Positions 1 through 5,864 are shown, numbered from the stretch's first letter. The stretch is DNA of 5,991 bases from an uncultured Bacilli bacterium (GCA_947629425.1 CANRDR010000097.1:1-5991); one strand, 5' to 3'. Numbers and translations: made by a program. Notes: a model not told the origin generated them from the sequence alone.

Positions 1-645
1 GGTATAACAAGATTATTAAATTTTCCAAATGATTTGAAAGATTTAAGTATAATTATAACGCATTATCATAAAGATCATTTTGGAGATTTAGGTGCGTTAC
101 AATATGCTTCTTATGTTTACCATAACTTAGGATTACTTGATGAAAAATTAAGAATATATTTACCTAAAAATGATATTTTATTTAATAAAAAATCAATCAT
201 ATCTAATAATGAAAGTTTTTCAGATTATTATGATATAAATAATTCATGTTCATTTCTTATAGACGATTTAAGGATTAGTTTTGAAGATAATTTGTCACAT
301 ACTATTGAATCATATATGGTTAAAATACAAAACAAAGATTTTAAGGTTGTTTATACTTCTGATATAGGTATAACAAATCTAAGTAAATTAATAGATTTTT
401 GTAAAAATTCTGATTTAATAATATGTGAGAGTTCTTTCTTAAAAGTACATAATTCTAATAGTAAAACGCATATGACAGCTTATGATGCAAGTATTTTGGC
501 AAATAAATCTAACGCACAAAAGTTACTATTAACTCATTTCTGGCCTGAAGAAGATAAAAGATTATATTTGGAAGAAGCAAAACAAAATTTTAAAAACGTT
601 GAAGTGGCTATAGAAGGTAAAAAATTAATATTAGAAAAAAATTAA
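1..645 (+). CDS. MBL-fold metallo-hydrolase, 5' end missing (YhfI-like)
   Basis: The frame is open from base 1 to the TAA at 643-645, giving 214 codons of a protein whose N-terminus lies outside the window. A TTG at 34 is in frame but is not the true start, because family-like sequence precedes it. Numbering from base 1, the metal-binding HxHxDH motif is H21-Y-H23-K-D25-H26. Further likely ligands are H100 (in SHTIESY), D121 (in YTSD) and H179 (in LTHFWP), with a conserved-looking H157 in THMTA. This order, and the ICESSFL and LLLTHFWPE strings, resemble the Bacillus YhfI branch of the RNase Z-like beta-lactamase superfamily. Such proteins are cytoplasmic two-metal hydrolases, usually of unknown substrate; phosphodiester or cyclic-nucleotide hydrolysis is an inference only. 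About 50 N-terminal residues are probably missing. It converges with the TetR gene and shows no functional link to it. Confidence 0.88.
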   Translation, partial: GITRLLNFPNDLKDLSIIITHYHKDHFGDLGALQYASYVYHNLGLLDEKLRIYLPKNDILFNKKSIISNNESFSDYYDINNSCSFLIDDLRISFEDNLSHTIESYMVKIQNKDFKVVYTSDIGITNLSKLIDFCKNSDLIICESSFLKVHNSNSKTHMTAYDASILANKSNAQKLLLTHFWPEEDKRLYLEEAKQNFKNVEVAIEGKKLILEKN

Positions 646-666
646 AATCATTGAAAAACATGATTT
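633..666 (-). terminator. Weak candidate terminator for the TetR transcript
   Basis: A 7-bp inverted repeat (AAATCAT at 645-651, ATGATTT at 660-666, 8-nt loop) is followed on the minus strand by a run of seven T residues starting about 3 nt beyond the stem. It lies 17 nt past the stop of the SEC-C frame at 683, where the TetR message should end. The stem is almost entirely A/T, so termination may be inefficient. The plus side has no T-run, so it does not look like a terminator for the upstream hydrolase. Confidence 0.35.
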
Positions 667-682
667 ACAAATACTTATAAAC

Positions 683-748
683 TTATTTTCCACAACAATT
701 TTTATACTTTTTACCACTCCCACAAGAACAATACTCATTTCTTCCTAT
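683..748 (-). pseudogene. Frameshifted SEC-C zinc-binding tail of the TetR gene
   Basis: Reading the minus strand in the -1 frame relative to TetR, bases 748 to 683 encode IGRNEYCSCGSGKKYKNCC followed by GK and a TAA. This is a textbook SEC-C motif (CxC-GSGKKYK-x-CC), the zinc-binding module known from the SecA C-terminus and appended to many bacterial proteins. The frame has a stop directly upstream (complement of 749-751) and no start codon, so it cannot be expressed alone. Adding one A to the AAA codon of the TetR frame (plus-strand TTT at 748-750) would remove the TAG stop and join the two frames as LFFK-IGRNEYC. The simplest reading is a TetR protein with a C-terminal SEC-C tail that has lost one base in an A-run, either truly or by sequencing error. 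Programmed slippage is less likely, because CTTTAAA does not allow good -1 re-pairing. Confidence 0.75.
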
Positions 749-1284
749 TTAAAGAATAAATATTCTGCAATATTTTTTATATATTTACAGATACTTTTTA
801 AATCTTCATCTAATTCGTTTCTAAAATATTTAATTATTAAACTTATTGTACCATCAGTAAAGAATAATATATTTAAATAATGTTTTTTTCCTAATATATT
901 AGATAAAGAATTTTGTATTTTTTTATTTAATCTATTCATAAAAAGTAATGCATCGTTGCTTGCTAACAATTTGCTATATATAACTTTATTATCTTCTAAA
1001 TATTTAAATATTTTATCAAAATATATAAACATATCTTCTTTAGTCTTAATATTAACTTCATCTTTAAAAACTTTTTCTAATATTTCTGTTTCTAATTCAG
1101 TTGCAACTTGATATAAATTATCATAATGAGAATAAAACGCTCCTCTAGTAATACCCGCACGTTTAACTAATTCAGTTACAGTAATAGAACTTATTTCTTT
1201 TTTTTCACTTATTAATTCTGCAAAAGTTTTTTTAATTAAATTAATTGTTTTTTTAGAAGAAGAATTAATTCCTTTTAATTTCAT
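745..1284 (-). CDS. TetR/AcrR-family transcriptional regulator
   Basis: This 179-residue protein starts at an ATG (complement of 1282-1284) preceded by an AGGA site (1294-1297) with 9-nt spacing. Residues 34-58 form the TetR-type helix-turn-helix (ITVTELVKRAGITRGAFYSH), with the GxFYxHYxN recognition-helix pattern typical of the family. The C-terminal all-helical half is the ligand-binding and dimerisation region; the segment around DGTISLIIKYFRN resembles the small TetR_C domains common in Firmicutes. Family members are dimeric cytoplasmic repressors released by a small ligand. It is divergent from the MMPL transporter gene with a 20-bp palindrome between them, so repression of the transporter and of itself is the natural inference. 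The ligand is unknown. The reading frame ends in TAG at 745-747, immediately before an out-of-frame SEC-C motif, so the C-terminus may be truncated by a one-base deletion. Confidence 0.9.
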   Translation of the reverse strand: MKLKGINSSSKKTINLIKKTFAELISEKKEISSITVTELVKRAGITRGAFYSHYDNLYQVATELETEILEKVFKDEVNIKTKEDMFIYFDKIFKYLEDNKVIYSKLLASNDALLFMNRLNKKIQNSLSNILGKKHYLNILFFTDGTISLIIKYFRNELDEDLKSICKYIKNIAEYLFFK

Positions 1285-1332
1285 ATAATCACGTCCTAAA
1301 ATAATATATAATATTTAAACAAAATAATCAAT

Positions 1333-1352
1333 ATTGTATAAATTTAAACAAT
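1333..1352. promoter_or_regulatory. Candidate TetR operator, 20-bp near-perfect palindrome
   Basis: The arms ATTGT (1333-1337) and ACAAT (1348-1352) flank an AT-rich centre. All but one of the ten base pairs are symmetric, that is, only 2 of 20 positions break the palindrome. A related half-site copy, ATTTAAACAA, occurs at 1313-1322 and again inside the palindrome at 1342-1351, 29 bp apart. Length and position between divergent regulator and transporter genes are typical of TetR operators. In such an AT-rich region part of the symmetry could be chance. Confidence 0.5.
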
Positions 1353-1368
1353 GTATATAAATTTGTAG

Positions 1369-1396
1369 TTAATATTTTATATTTTTTTAGTATAAT
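1369..1396 (+). promoter_or_regulatory. Promoter of the MMPL transporter gene
   Basis: The -10 element is a consensus TATAAT at 1391-1396. With a 16-bp spacer the -35 would be TTAATA at 1369-1374, a weak match. Transcription would start near 1402-1404, giving a leader of about 25 nt with the ribosome-binding site in it. The predicted operator at 1333-1352 lies just upstream of the -35 rather than over the core promoter. Confidence 0.55.
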
Positions 1397-1413
1397 AAAG
1401 TATGTTTCTTAAA

Positions 1414-1419
1414 AAGGAG
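1414..1419 (+). promoter_or_regulatory. Ribosome-binding site that sets the transporter start
   Basis: AAGGAG lies 9 nt upstream of the ATG at 1429. An in-frame ATG at 1402 lies upstream of this site, has no Shine-Dalgarno of its own and would sit at or before the predicted transcription start. The ATG at 1429 is therefore chosen. Confidence 0.85.
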
Positions 1420-1428
1420 ATATTTTTA

Positions 1429-4400
1429 ATGAGAAAAATTACAGATTTTATAGTTAATCATAGAATATTAGTTTTAATTACTTTTATTATATTATCAGGT
1501 ATATGTATATTTTTATCTAAAAATGTTTTAATAGATAGAGAAATATCTGATTATTTACCTAAAAATAGTGATACTAGAGTAGGTATGGATATAATGGATA
1601 AAGAATTTGTTACTAATACTAGTTCTTTAAATATAATGTTTAAAGGTTTAAAAACTAGTGAATTAAAGACTATATATGAATCTTTATCTAAATTAGATAA
1701 TGTAGAAGTAAAGTATGATAATACTGATGAATATAATAAAGATAAATATACTTTATATGTTTTAACATTAGATTATCCTAAAGATAGCGAAGAAGCGTTA
1801 GAATTATATAATAAAATTAATGAAGATTACAAAGATTATAATATTACATTAAGTGGAGATATTTATGATGAATATAAAGAAATACTTCCTGTATGGATTG
1901 TAGGACTTGCTATAATAAGTGCATTAGTTATATTAATTATAATGAGTGAATCTTTTATAGAACCAATATTATTTTTAATTGCAATAGGTATGGCGGTAAT
2001 ACTTAATAAGGGTACTAATATAATATTTGGCTCTATTTCTAGTATAACGGATTCTATATCAGCAATATTACAATTAGCATTATCAATGGATTATTCAATT
2101 ATGTTAATTAATAGATACAGACAAGTTTCAATTAAAGAAAAAGATAAAGTTAAAGCAATGAAAGAAGCATTGTATAAATCATTTTCATCCATATCTAGTA
2201 GTTCAGTAACAACAATAGTAGGTTTACTTGCATTAGTATTTATGTCTTTTAGAATAGGAAAAGATTTAGGATTTGTTCTTGCTAAAGGAGTATTATTTAG
2301 TTTAATAACAGTATTTACTTGTTTACCAGCACTTATATTAATGTTTGATAAACTAATTAATTTAACAAAAAAGAAAAGCCCAAATATTACTTTAAATAAA
2401 TTAAGTAATTTTGTATATAAATTTAGATATGTAGGAATATTTGTTTTTGCTCTAATATTTATATTTAGTATAATTTTTAAAAATAATTTAGGAATAGTAT
2501 ATACAGATAGTGAAACTGATAATGTTAAAAAAGAATTTAATGTTAACAATCAAATGGCTATAGTTTATAAAAATACTTACGAAGATGAAATATCAAATCT
2601 TTGTAAATCATTAGAAAATAAATATAAAGTAACTGATGTATTATGTTATTCTAATACAATAAATGAAACACTTTTATATAATGAATTAAATAAAAAATTA
2701 GAAGATTTAGGAGAAAAACAAAATATAGATGATTATTTAATAAAAATAATATATTATAATTACTTTAATAAAACTACTGATTTTAAAATATCATTAAATG
2801 AATTTGTAAAATTTATAAAAAATAAAGTTTATACAAATAAAGAAATGTATGATAAATTAACTAAAGATGAAATAAATAATATAGAAAGATTATCTAATTT
2901 TTCTAATACTAATTCTTTAAATAAATTAAGAAATATTGAAGAAATATCTAATATATTTGAAATAGATAAAGATAAAGTATCTGATTTATTAATATATTAT
3001 AATTCATTAAACAATAATAAAGAATTAACAATAAAAGAATTTATAGATTTTATGAATAATTATGTTATTAAAAGTGAATATAAAAGTAATATAGATACTA
3101 ATTCTTTAAATAATTTAAATACTATAAATAAATTTATTGATATAGATTTAAATAAAAAATTAAATGACAAAGAATTATCTAATTTATTTGGAATAGATAC
3201 TAGTTTAATTAATAATTTATTCTTATACTATTCAAGTATTAATAGTGCTAATTTAAAATTAACAGTTAATGAATTTATTGATTATATAAATAATGATTTA
3301 TTAACTAATGAATCTTATGGCGCTATGTTTGATAGTACTATAATAAATAAATTAAATACTTTAAATGCATTTACTAATATTAATTTAATAGATAGTAAAT
3401 TAAATGCAACTGATATGTCAAAATTATTTAATTTAGATGAAAATTTAGCTAAAGATTTATATTTATATTATTATATTAATATACCTACTAATAAAACAGT
3501 TAGTTTAAAAGATTTTATAAATTATGTTAAAGAATTAAAAAATAATACTAATTATTTAAATGATTTAGATATTACTAAATTAGATTATATTCCAGAAGAT
3601 TTATTAAATAATGACTACTTATATAGTAAAGATGAATTATCTAATTTATTAGGAATAGATGTAAATAAAATTAATAATATATTAGTTTTAATAGATTATA
3701 TTAATGGAAAAACCGATTTTAAATTATCACCATATGAATTTGTTTCTATTATATTAAATAGTGATTTAAAAAATAATATAGAAAATATTAATGAATTAAA
3801 TATTTTATATAATGTAATGAATAGTACTAAAAATAATATATCTTATAATTATACTGATTTATCTAATATATTAGGTATAGAAAAAGATACTATAAAAAGT
3901 ATTTATACATTATATTTTAGTACTAATAATGAGATATTGTTTACTCCTAAAGAATTTATTGATTTAATAATAGATAATAAAAATGATCCAATGTTATCTA
4001 GTATTAGTAATGATACTATAAATAAATTAACTATGTTAAGAAATATTATAGATGGAATAAATAATAATATTAAGTATAATAGTAGTAGTTTATCTAATTT
4101 ATTAAATATAGATAAAGATAATATGGAATTATTATATTCATTATATGAAACTAATTATAAAAATAAAAATATTAAAATCAGCTACAAAGATTTTGTTAAC
4201 TTCTTAATAGATGATGTTATTTCTAATAAAAAATATTCTAATAATTTTGATAAAGAAAAGATAAGTAGAATTAATATAGTAAATAATATAATAAATAATT
4301 CTATAAATAATGTTAAATATAATAATAATGAATTATATAATATACTATCTAGTCTTACTAATAATTCAGATAAAAATTTAATAGATTTATTATATATATA

Positions 4401-5241
4401 TTATGGTAGTATTAATGAATATAATGATGAATATAAATTAACAATACTAGATTTTGTGGATTATTTAAATAAAGATATTTTAAATGATAATAGATTTAGT
4501 GAATTTATAGATGATAGTAGAAGAGATGATATAATTAATTCTAAAGATACTTTAAATGAAGCTAAAAATAATTTAATAGGTAAAAATTATAGAAGATTAG
4601 TATTAAATACTAAATATAATACTGAAGATAAAGAAGTATTTGATTTTATTAAAGATATTAAGAAAGTTACTGATAAAGATGATATATATTTAATTGGTAA
4701 TAGTCCTATGGCTTATGAAATAAGTGAAACATTTCAAAGCGAATTAAATTTAATTACTATATTAACTATTATATTTATATTTGTTATAGTTTGTATTACA
4801 TTTAAAAGTGTTTTAATACCTACAATATTAGTATTTTTAATACAAACAGCAGTATATTTAACAATGGGAATTATATCTATACAAAATGGAACGGTATATT
4901 TTATAGCGTTGTTAATAGTACAAAGTATATTAATGGGTGCTACTATTGATTATGCAATACTTTATACTACTTATTATAAAGAATTAAGAAAAGATAATAA
5001 TAAATTAGATTCTATTAAACTTGCTTATAATAAATCTATTCATACTATTTTAACAAGTGCTAGTATATTAACTATTGTTACTTTAATTGTAGGACATTTT
5101 ACTAGTGAAATAGCATCTAAGATATGTATTACTATATCAGAAGGAACTATTTGTTCAACGTTATTAATACTATTTATATTACCAGAATTAATTAGTTCAT
5201 TTGATAGATTTATAATTAAGAAAAATAATAAAAGTATATAA
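1429..5241 (+). CDS. RND-superfamily MMPL-type transporter with giant repeat-bearing loop
   Basis: This 1270-residue membrane protein has the duplicated 6+6 helix plan of the RND/MMPL family. TM1 spans about 12-30; the first extracytoplasmic domain about 31-152; TM2-TM6 lie between 153 and 307, with the conserved aspartate-tyrosine pair D221-Y222 in SMDYSIMLINRYRQ. TM7 spans about 332-350; the second extracytoplasmic domain about 351-1106; TM8-TM12 lie between 1107 and 1258, with the matching pair D1174-Y1175 in GATIDYAILYTTYY. The paired aspartates are where the family couples proton flow to transport, usually of lipids, peptides or drugs. The first loop is of normal size, while the second (about 755 residues) is split between 411 and 1050 by eight degenerate repeats. 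The start follows AAGGAG at 1414-1419, and the ORF ends in tandem TAA TAA stops. Divergence from a TetR gene suggests induction by a substrate or envelope stress signal. The substrate is not deducible. Confidence 0.9.
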   Translation: MRKITDFIVNHRILVLITFIILSGICIFLSKNVLIDREISDYLPKNSDTRVGMDIMDKEFVTNTSSLNIMFKGLKTSELKTIYESLSKLDNVEVKYDNTDEYNKDKYTLYVLTLDYPKDSEEALELYNKINEDYKDYNITLSGDIYDEYKEILPVWIVGLAIISALVILIIMSESFIEPILFLIAIGMAVILNKGTNIIFGSISSITDSISAILQLALSMDYSIMLINRYRQVSIKEKDKVKAMKEALYKSFSSISSSSVTTIVGLLALVFMSFRIGKDLGFVLAKGVLFSLITVFTCLPALILMFDKLINLTKKKSPNITLNKLSNFVYKFRYVGIFVFALIFIFSIIFKNNLGIVYTDSETDNVKKEFNVNNQMAIVYKNTYEDEISNLCKSLENKYKVTDVLCYSNTINETLLYNELNKKLEDLGEKQNIDDYLIKIIYYNYFNKTTDFKISLNEFVKFIKNKVYTNKEMYDKLTKDEINNIERLSNFSNTNSLNKLRNIEEISNIFEIDKDKVSDLLIYYNSLNNNKELTIKEFIDFMNNYVIKSEYKSNIDTNSLNNLNTINKFIDIDLNKKLNDKELSNLFGIDTSLINNLFLYYSSINSANLKLTVNEFIDYINNDLLTNESYGAMFDSTIINKLNTLNAFTNINLIDSKLNATDMSKLFNLDENLAKDLYLYYYINIPTNKTVSLKDFINYVKELKNNTNYLNDLDITKLDYIPEDLLNNDYLYSKDELSNLLGIDVNKINNILVLIDYINGKTDFKLSPYEFVSIILNSDLKNNIENINELNILYNVMNSTKNNISYNYTDLSNILGIEKDTIKSIYTLYFSTNNEILFTPKEFIDLIIDNKNDPMLSSISNDTINKLTMLRNIIDGINNNIKYNSSSLSNLLNIDKDNMELLYSLYETNYKNKNIKISYKDFVNFLIDDVISNKKYSNNFDKEKISRINIVNNIINNSINNVKYNNNELYNILSSLTNNSDKNLIDLLYIYYGSINEYNDEYKLTILDFVDYLNKDILNDNRFSEFIDDSRRDDIINSKDTLNEAKNNLIGKNYRRLVLNTKYNTEDKEVFDFIKDIKKVTDKDDIYLIGNSPMAYEISETFQSELNLITILTIIFIFVIVCITFKSVLIPTILVFLIQTAVYLTMGIISIQNGTVYFIALLIVQSILMGATIDYAILYTTYYKELRKDNNKLDSIKLAYNKSIHTILTSASILTIVTLIVGHFTSEIASKICITISEGTICSTLLILFILPELISSFDRFIIKKNNKSI
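2680..4563 (+). repeat. Eight degenerate ~78-residue repeats inside the transporter
   Basis: Repeat units share the pattern ELSNLxxID-x(3-4)-I-x(2)-L-x-LYY-x-S-x-N, then LTxxEFIDYI, then a polar linker ending in INKLNxL. The acidic residue of the EFI/DFV motif falls at residues 458, 537, 615, 695, 770, 842, 921 and 1008 of the 1270-residue protein, so spacings are 79, 78, 80, 75, 72, 79 and 87. Copies differ widely in DNA sequence, so this is an old protein-level duplication. The units look helical and are rich in Asn, Lys, Asp and Ile. By the family topology the region lies outside the membrane. The EFI motif is not an EF-hand, since no DxDxDG loop is seen. Function is unknown. Confidence 0.75.
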
Positions 5242-5292
5242 TAAAATTTAATAAGAATAATATATAGTGTATAGGTTATAATTTAAAACTAG

Positions 5293-5321
5293 TTGTAAAA
5301 GCGAATAAGTTATGTTATAAT
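5293..5321 (+). promoter_or_regulatory. Small-RNA promoter, copy 1
   Basis: TTGTAA at 5293-5298 and TATAAT at 5316-5321 are separated by exactly 17 bp, a near-consensus housekeeping promoter. It predicts a start near A5328. The -35 overlaps an 8-bp palindrome AACTAGTT (5287-5294) that is also present in copy 2. Confidence 0.8.
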
Positions 5322-5327
5322 CTATTC

Positions 5328-5432
5328 ATGGAAAGAAAAAGAGATACATAATTTGACTATGTTAGGTACTCTCAGTCCAAAATGATTTTGTTTCGAGCAC
5401 CATTCAATAGTAGAATAGGTGCTCTTGTTTTT
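5328..5432 (+). ncRNA. Predicted ~105-nt antisense RNA (antitoxin candidate), copy 1
   Basis: The RNA runs from the predicted start near 5328 to the T-tract after the 5395-5424 hairpin. It can form a 5' hairpin (AGAG 5340-5343 with CTCT 5369-5372, and TAC 5345-5347 with GTA 5366-5368) and the strong 3' terminator hairpin. It is fully complementary to the last ~100 nt of the minus-strand transcript, beginning just past the stop codon of the 21-codon ORF at 5440. That 3'-overlap layout matches RatA against txpA and SR4 against bsrG, where the antisense RNA promotes decay or blocks translation of toxin mRNA. A role as antitoxin is inferred from layout. Confidence 0.65.
5330..5372 (-). terminator. 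Terminator of the minus-strand transcript, copy 1
   Basis: On the minus strand an interrupted stem (AGAG at 5372-5369 with CTCT at 5343-5340; TAC at 5368-5366 with GTA at 5347-5345) is followed by CTTTTTCTTTCC (5341-5330). An alternative inner stem TATGT/ACATA is also possible. The stem is imperfect, but the T-rich run and its place just past the ORF stop fit a transcript end. Confidence 0.5.
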
Positions 5433-5524
5433 TTGTTTTTTAATCCTTTTTCAAGAACTTTATAAGTAATATAAGTATTACTGCATAGATTACTAAATAA
5501 TCCATTTATAAATAATCCTCTCAT
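5372..5524 (-). CDS. 50-codon ORF overlapping the candidate toxin, copy 1
   Basis: An ATG (complement of 5522-5524) follows AAGGAGG (complement of 5532-5538) with 7-nt spacing, so initiation here should be strong. The product starts MRGLFINGLFSNLCSNTY and ends in NKIILD; it has no recognised domain, signal peptide or clear membrane helix. Its second half is encoded antisense to the small-RNA terminator. Copy 2 has a 48-codon counterpart, with two 3-nt differences that keep the frame, and the stop at the same place. Yet every substitution in the stretch shared with the 21-codon ORF changes this product (Y18C, V23I, K29E). It may be a leader whose translation is coupled to the nested ORF, as Mok is to Hok, or may be the true product. 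A longer in-frame ATG at 5579-5581 has no RBS. Confidence 0.4.
   Translation of the reverse strand: MRGLFINGLFSNLCSNTYITYKVLEKGLKNKKTRAPILLLNGARNKIILD
5395..5441 (+). terminator. Intrinsic terminator of the small RNA, copy 1
   Basis: GAGCACC (5395-5401) pairs with GGTGCTC (5418-5424). An inner ATTC/GAAT stem, one bulged A at 5417 and a 7-nt loop complete the hairpin. A T-rich tract at 5425-5441 follows on the plus strand. The minus side has no T-tract, so the direction is clear. Confidence 0.88.
5440..5505 (-). CDS. 21-residue hydrophobic peptide, candidate type I toxin, copy 1
   Basis: This short minus-strand ORF starts at the ATG complementary to 5503-5505 and ends in TAA. The peptide begins MDYLVIYAVILILL and ends IKFLKKD: one uninterrupted hydrophobic helix of about 13 residues with a lysine-rich end, the form of small membrane toxins such as Ibs and Fst. 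An AGAGGA element lies 10 nt upstream, and an in-frame stop immediately precedes the ATG, so no longer version exists. The ORF is nested in another frame inside a 50-codon ORF that has the stronger RBS. Between this copy and copy 2 (5871-5936) the only changes are I12V, a silent Lys codon change and TAA to TAG. That pattern supports selection on this frame. Membrane insertion and toxicity are inferred from sequence character and from the antisense RNA opposite the 3' end. I do not recognise a named family. Confidence 0.62.
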   Translation of the reverse strand: MDYLVIYAVILILLIKFLKKD

Positions 5525-5531
5525 AGGACCA

Positions 5532-5538
5532 CCTCCTT
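5532..5538 (-). promoter_or_regulatory. Strong ribosome-binding site, copy 1
   Basis: AAGGAGG on the minus strand lies 7 nt from the ATG of the 50-codon ORF and about 26 nt from the ATG of the nested 21-codon ORF. It directly adjoins a possible 7-bp leader hairpin (TCCAAAT/ATTTGGA, plus-strand positions 5538-5544 and 5560-5566) that could restrict ribosome access. Confidence 0.8.
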
Positions 5539-5600
5539 CCAAATAATTTAAAAAGATAAATTTGGACTGAGGAAAAAGCACCTAACAATTAAGTATCTCT

Positions 5601-5691
5601 AAAAATATTATAAAATATATATGTAAAAAAATAAAGATATAATTTATACATTTGTTTGATTTTTTATAAAGTATATAAATAATTTTTTTAT
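5601..5691. other. Spacer between the two modules
   Basis: Apart from the minus-strand -10 at 5607-5612, this AT-only-like stretch shows no ORF with an RBS, no hairpin terminator and no repeat arm. Confidence 0.5.
5607..5635 (-). promoter_or_regulatory. Promoter of the minus-strand transcript, copy 1
   Basis: A consensus TATAAT lies at 5612-5607 on the minus strand. No good -35 is present; at 17-bp spacing the hexamer is TTTATT. Transcription would start about 7 nt downstream, at A5600, which is the first base of the AGAGATAC arm complementary to the end of the same transcript. The leader to the strong RBS would be about 62 nt. Confidence 0.5.
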
Positions 5692-5729
5692 GAATAATAT
5701 ATAGTGTATAAGTTATATTTTAAAACTAG

Positions 5730-5758
5730 TTGTAAAACTGAATAAGTTATGTTATAAT
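5730..5758 (+). promoter_or_regulatory. Small-RNA promoter, copy 2
   Basis: TTGTAA (5730-5735) and TATAAT (5753-5758) are again 17 bp apart, although spacer bases differ from copy 1. The predicted start is A5765. Confidence 0.8.
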
Positions 5759-5764
5759 CTATAC

Positions 5765-5864
5765 ATGGAAAGAAAAAGAGATACTTAATTTTCCTATGTT
5801 AGGTACTCTTAGTCCAATAATGTTCTTCGAGCACCATTCAATAGTAGAATAGGTGCTCTTTTAA
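5765..5864 (+). ncRNA. Predicted ~100-nt antisense RNA, copy 2
   Basis: The plan is the same as copy 1: a 5' hairpin with AGAG/CTCT and TAC/GTA pairing (5777-5784 with 5803-5809), a variable middle, and the 5829-5858 terminator hairpin. It is complementary to the 3' end of the copy 2 minus transcript, ending short of the 21-codon ORF. The middle (5785-5800 and 5813-5828) differs from copy 1, which could limit cross-action between copies. Confidence 0.62.
5767..5809 (-). terminator. Terminator of the minus-strand transcript, copy 2
   Basis: The outer pairing is the same as in copy 1 (AGAG/CTCT and TAC/GTA), followed on the minus strand by a TTTTTCTTTCC tail. The inner TATGT/ACATA option is weakened here by one mismatch. 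Confidence 0.45.

Larger units (their letters stand above)
5255..5555. repeat. Tandem module copy 1 (type I toxin-antitoxin-like)
   Basis: About 300 bp starting at GAATAATATATAGTGTATA match 5692-5991 with high identity, offset about 437 bp. The copy holds a plus-strand promoter, small RNA and terminator, and a minus-strand RBS, nested short ORFs and terminator. Conservation is patchy: promoter, hydrophobic ORF and terminator stem are nearly identical, while the spacers between them differ by substitutions and 3-nt indels. The -35/-10 spacer also varies (AAGCG versus AACTG). Confidence 0.9.
5340..5600. repeat. Inverted repeat joining the two ends of the minus-strand transcript
   Basis: The left arm (5340-5380, plus) and right arm (5600-5558, minus) share, in order, AGAGATAC, TAATT, TTAGGT, CT and CAGTCCAAA, interrupted by short gaps. 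In the minus transcript the arms are the 5' leader and the 3' end, and so are complementary. Because the small RNA carries the left arm in the plus sense, it resembles the mRNA leader and could compete with it for the mRNA 3' end. Terminal inverted repeats of a small mobile cassette are the alternative reading, but no flanking target duplication was seen. Confidence 0.6.

Noticed and set aside
745..751. Programmed -1 frameshift joining TetR to the SEC-C tail
   Set aside because: The CTTTAAATAG context does not permit good tRNA re-pairing in the -1 frame, and no upstream Shine-Dalgarno stimulator or downstream structure is evident. A one-base loss is simpler.
2091..2549. 152-codon minus-strand ORF inside the transporter gene
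   Set aside because: It lies opposite a well-supported coding region with conserved membrane motifs, has no RBS and shows no recognisable product. It is a shadow of the transmembrane codons.
2680..4563. EF-hand calcium-binding repeats in the transporter loop
   Set aside because: EFI/DFV strings recur, but no DxDxDG-type 12-residue loops precede them.
5328..5351. Seven-codon ORF MERKRDT at the start of the small RNA, present in both copies
   Set aside because: The ATG is at the predicted first base of the transcript with no Shine-Dalgarno, and the region's conservation is explained by RNA pairing. Leaderless translation cannot be excluded.
5372..5581. 69-codon version of the minus-strand ORF starting at 5581
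   Set aside because: The first 19 codons run through the predicted leader, its hairpin and the Shine-Dalgarno itself. The upstream ATG has no RBS, and AAGGAGG clearly serves the ATG at 5524.
5340..5600. MITE or small mobile element with terminal inverted repeats
   Set aside because: Inverted arms exist, but no target-site duplication was seen. Homology between copies extends left of the arm into the promoter, and the arms coincide with predicted transcript ends, so an RNA-level role fits better.
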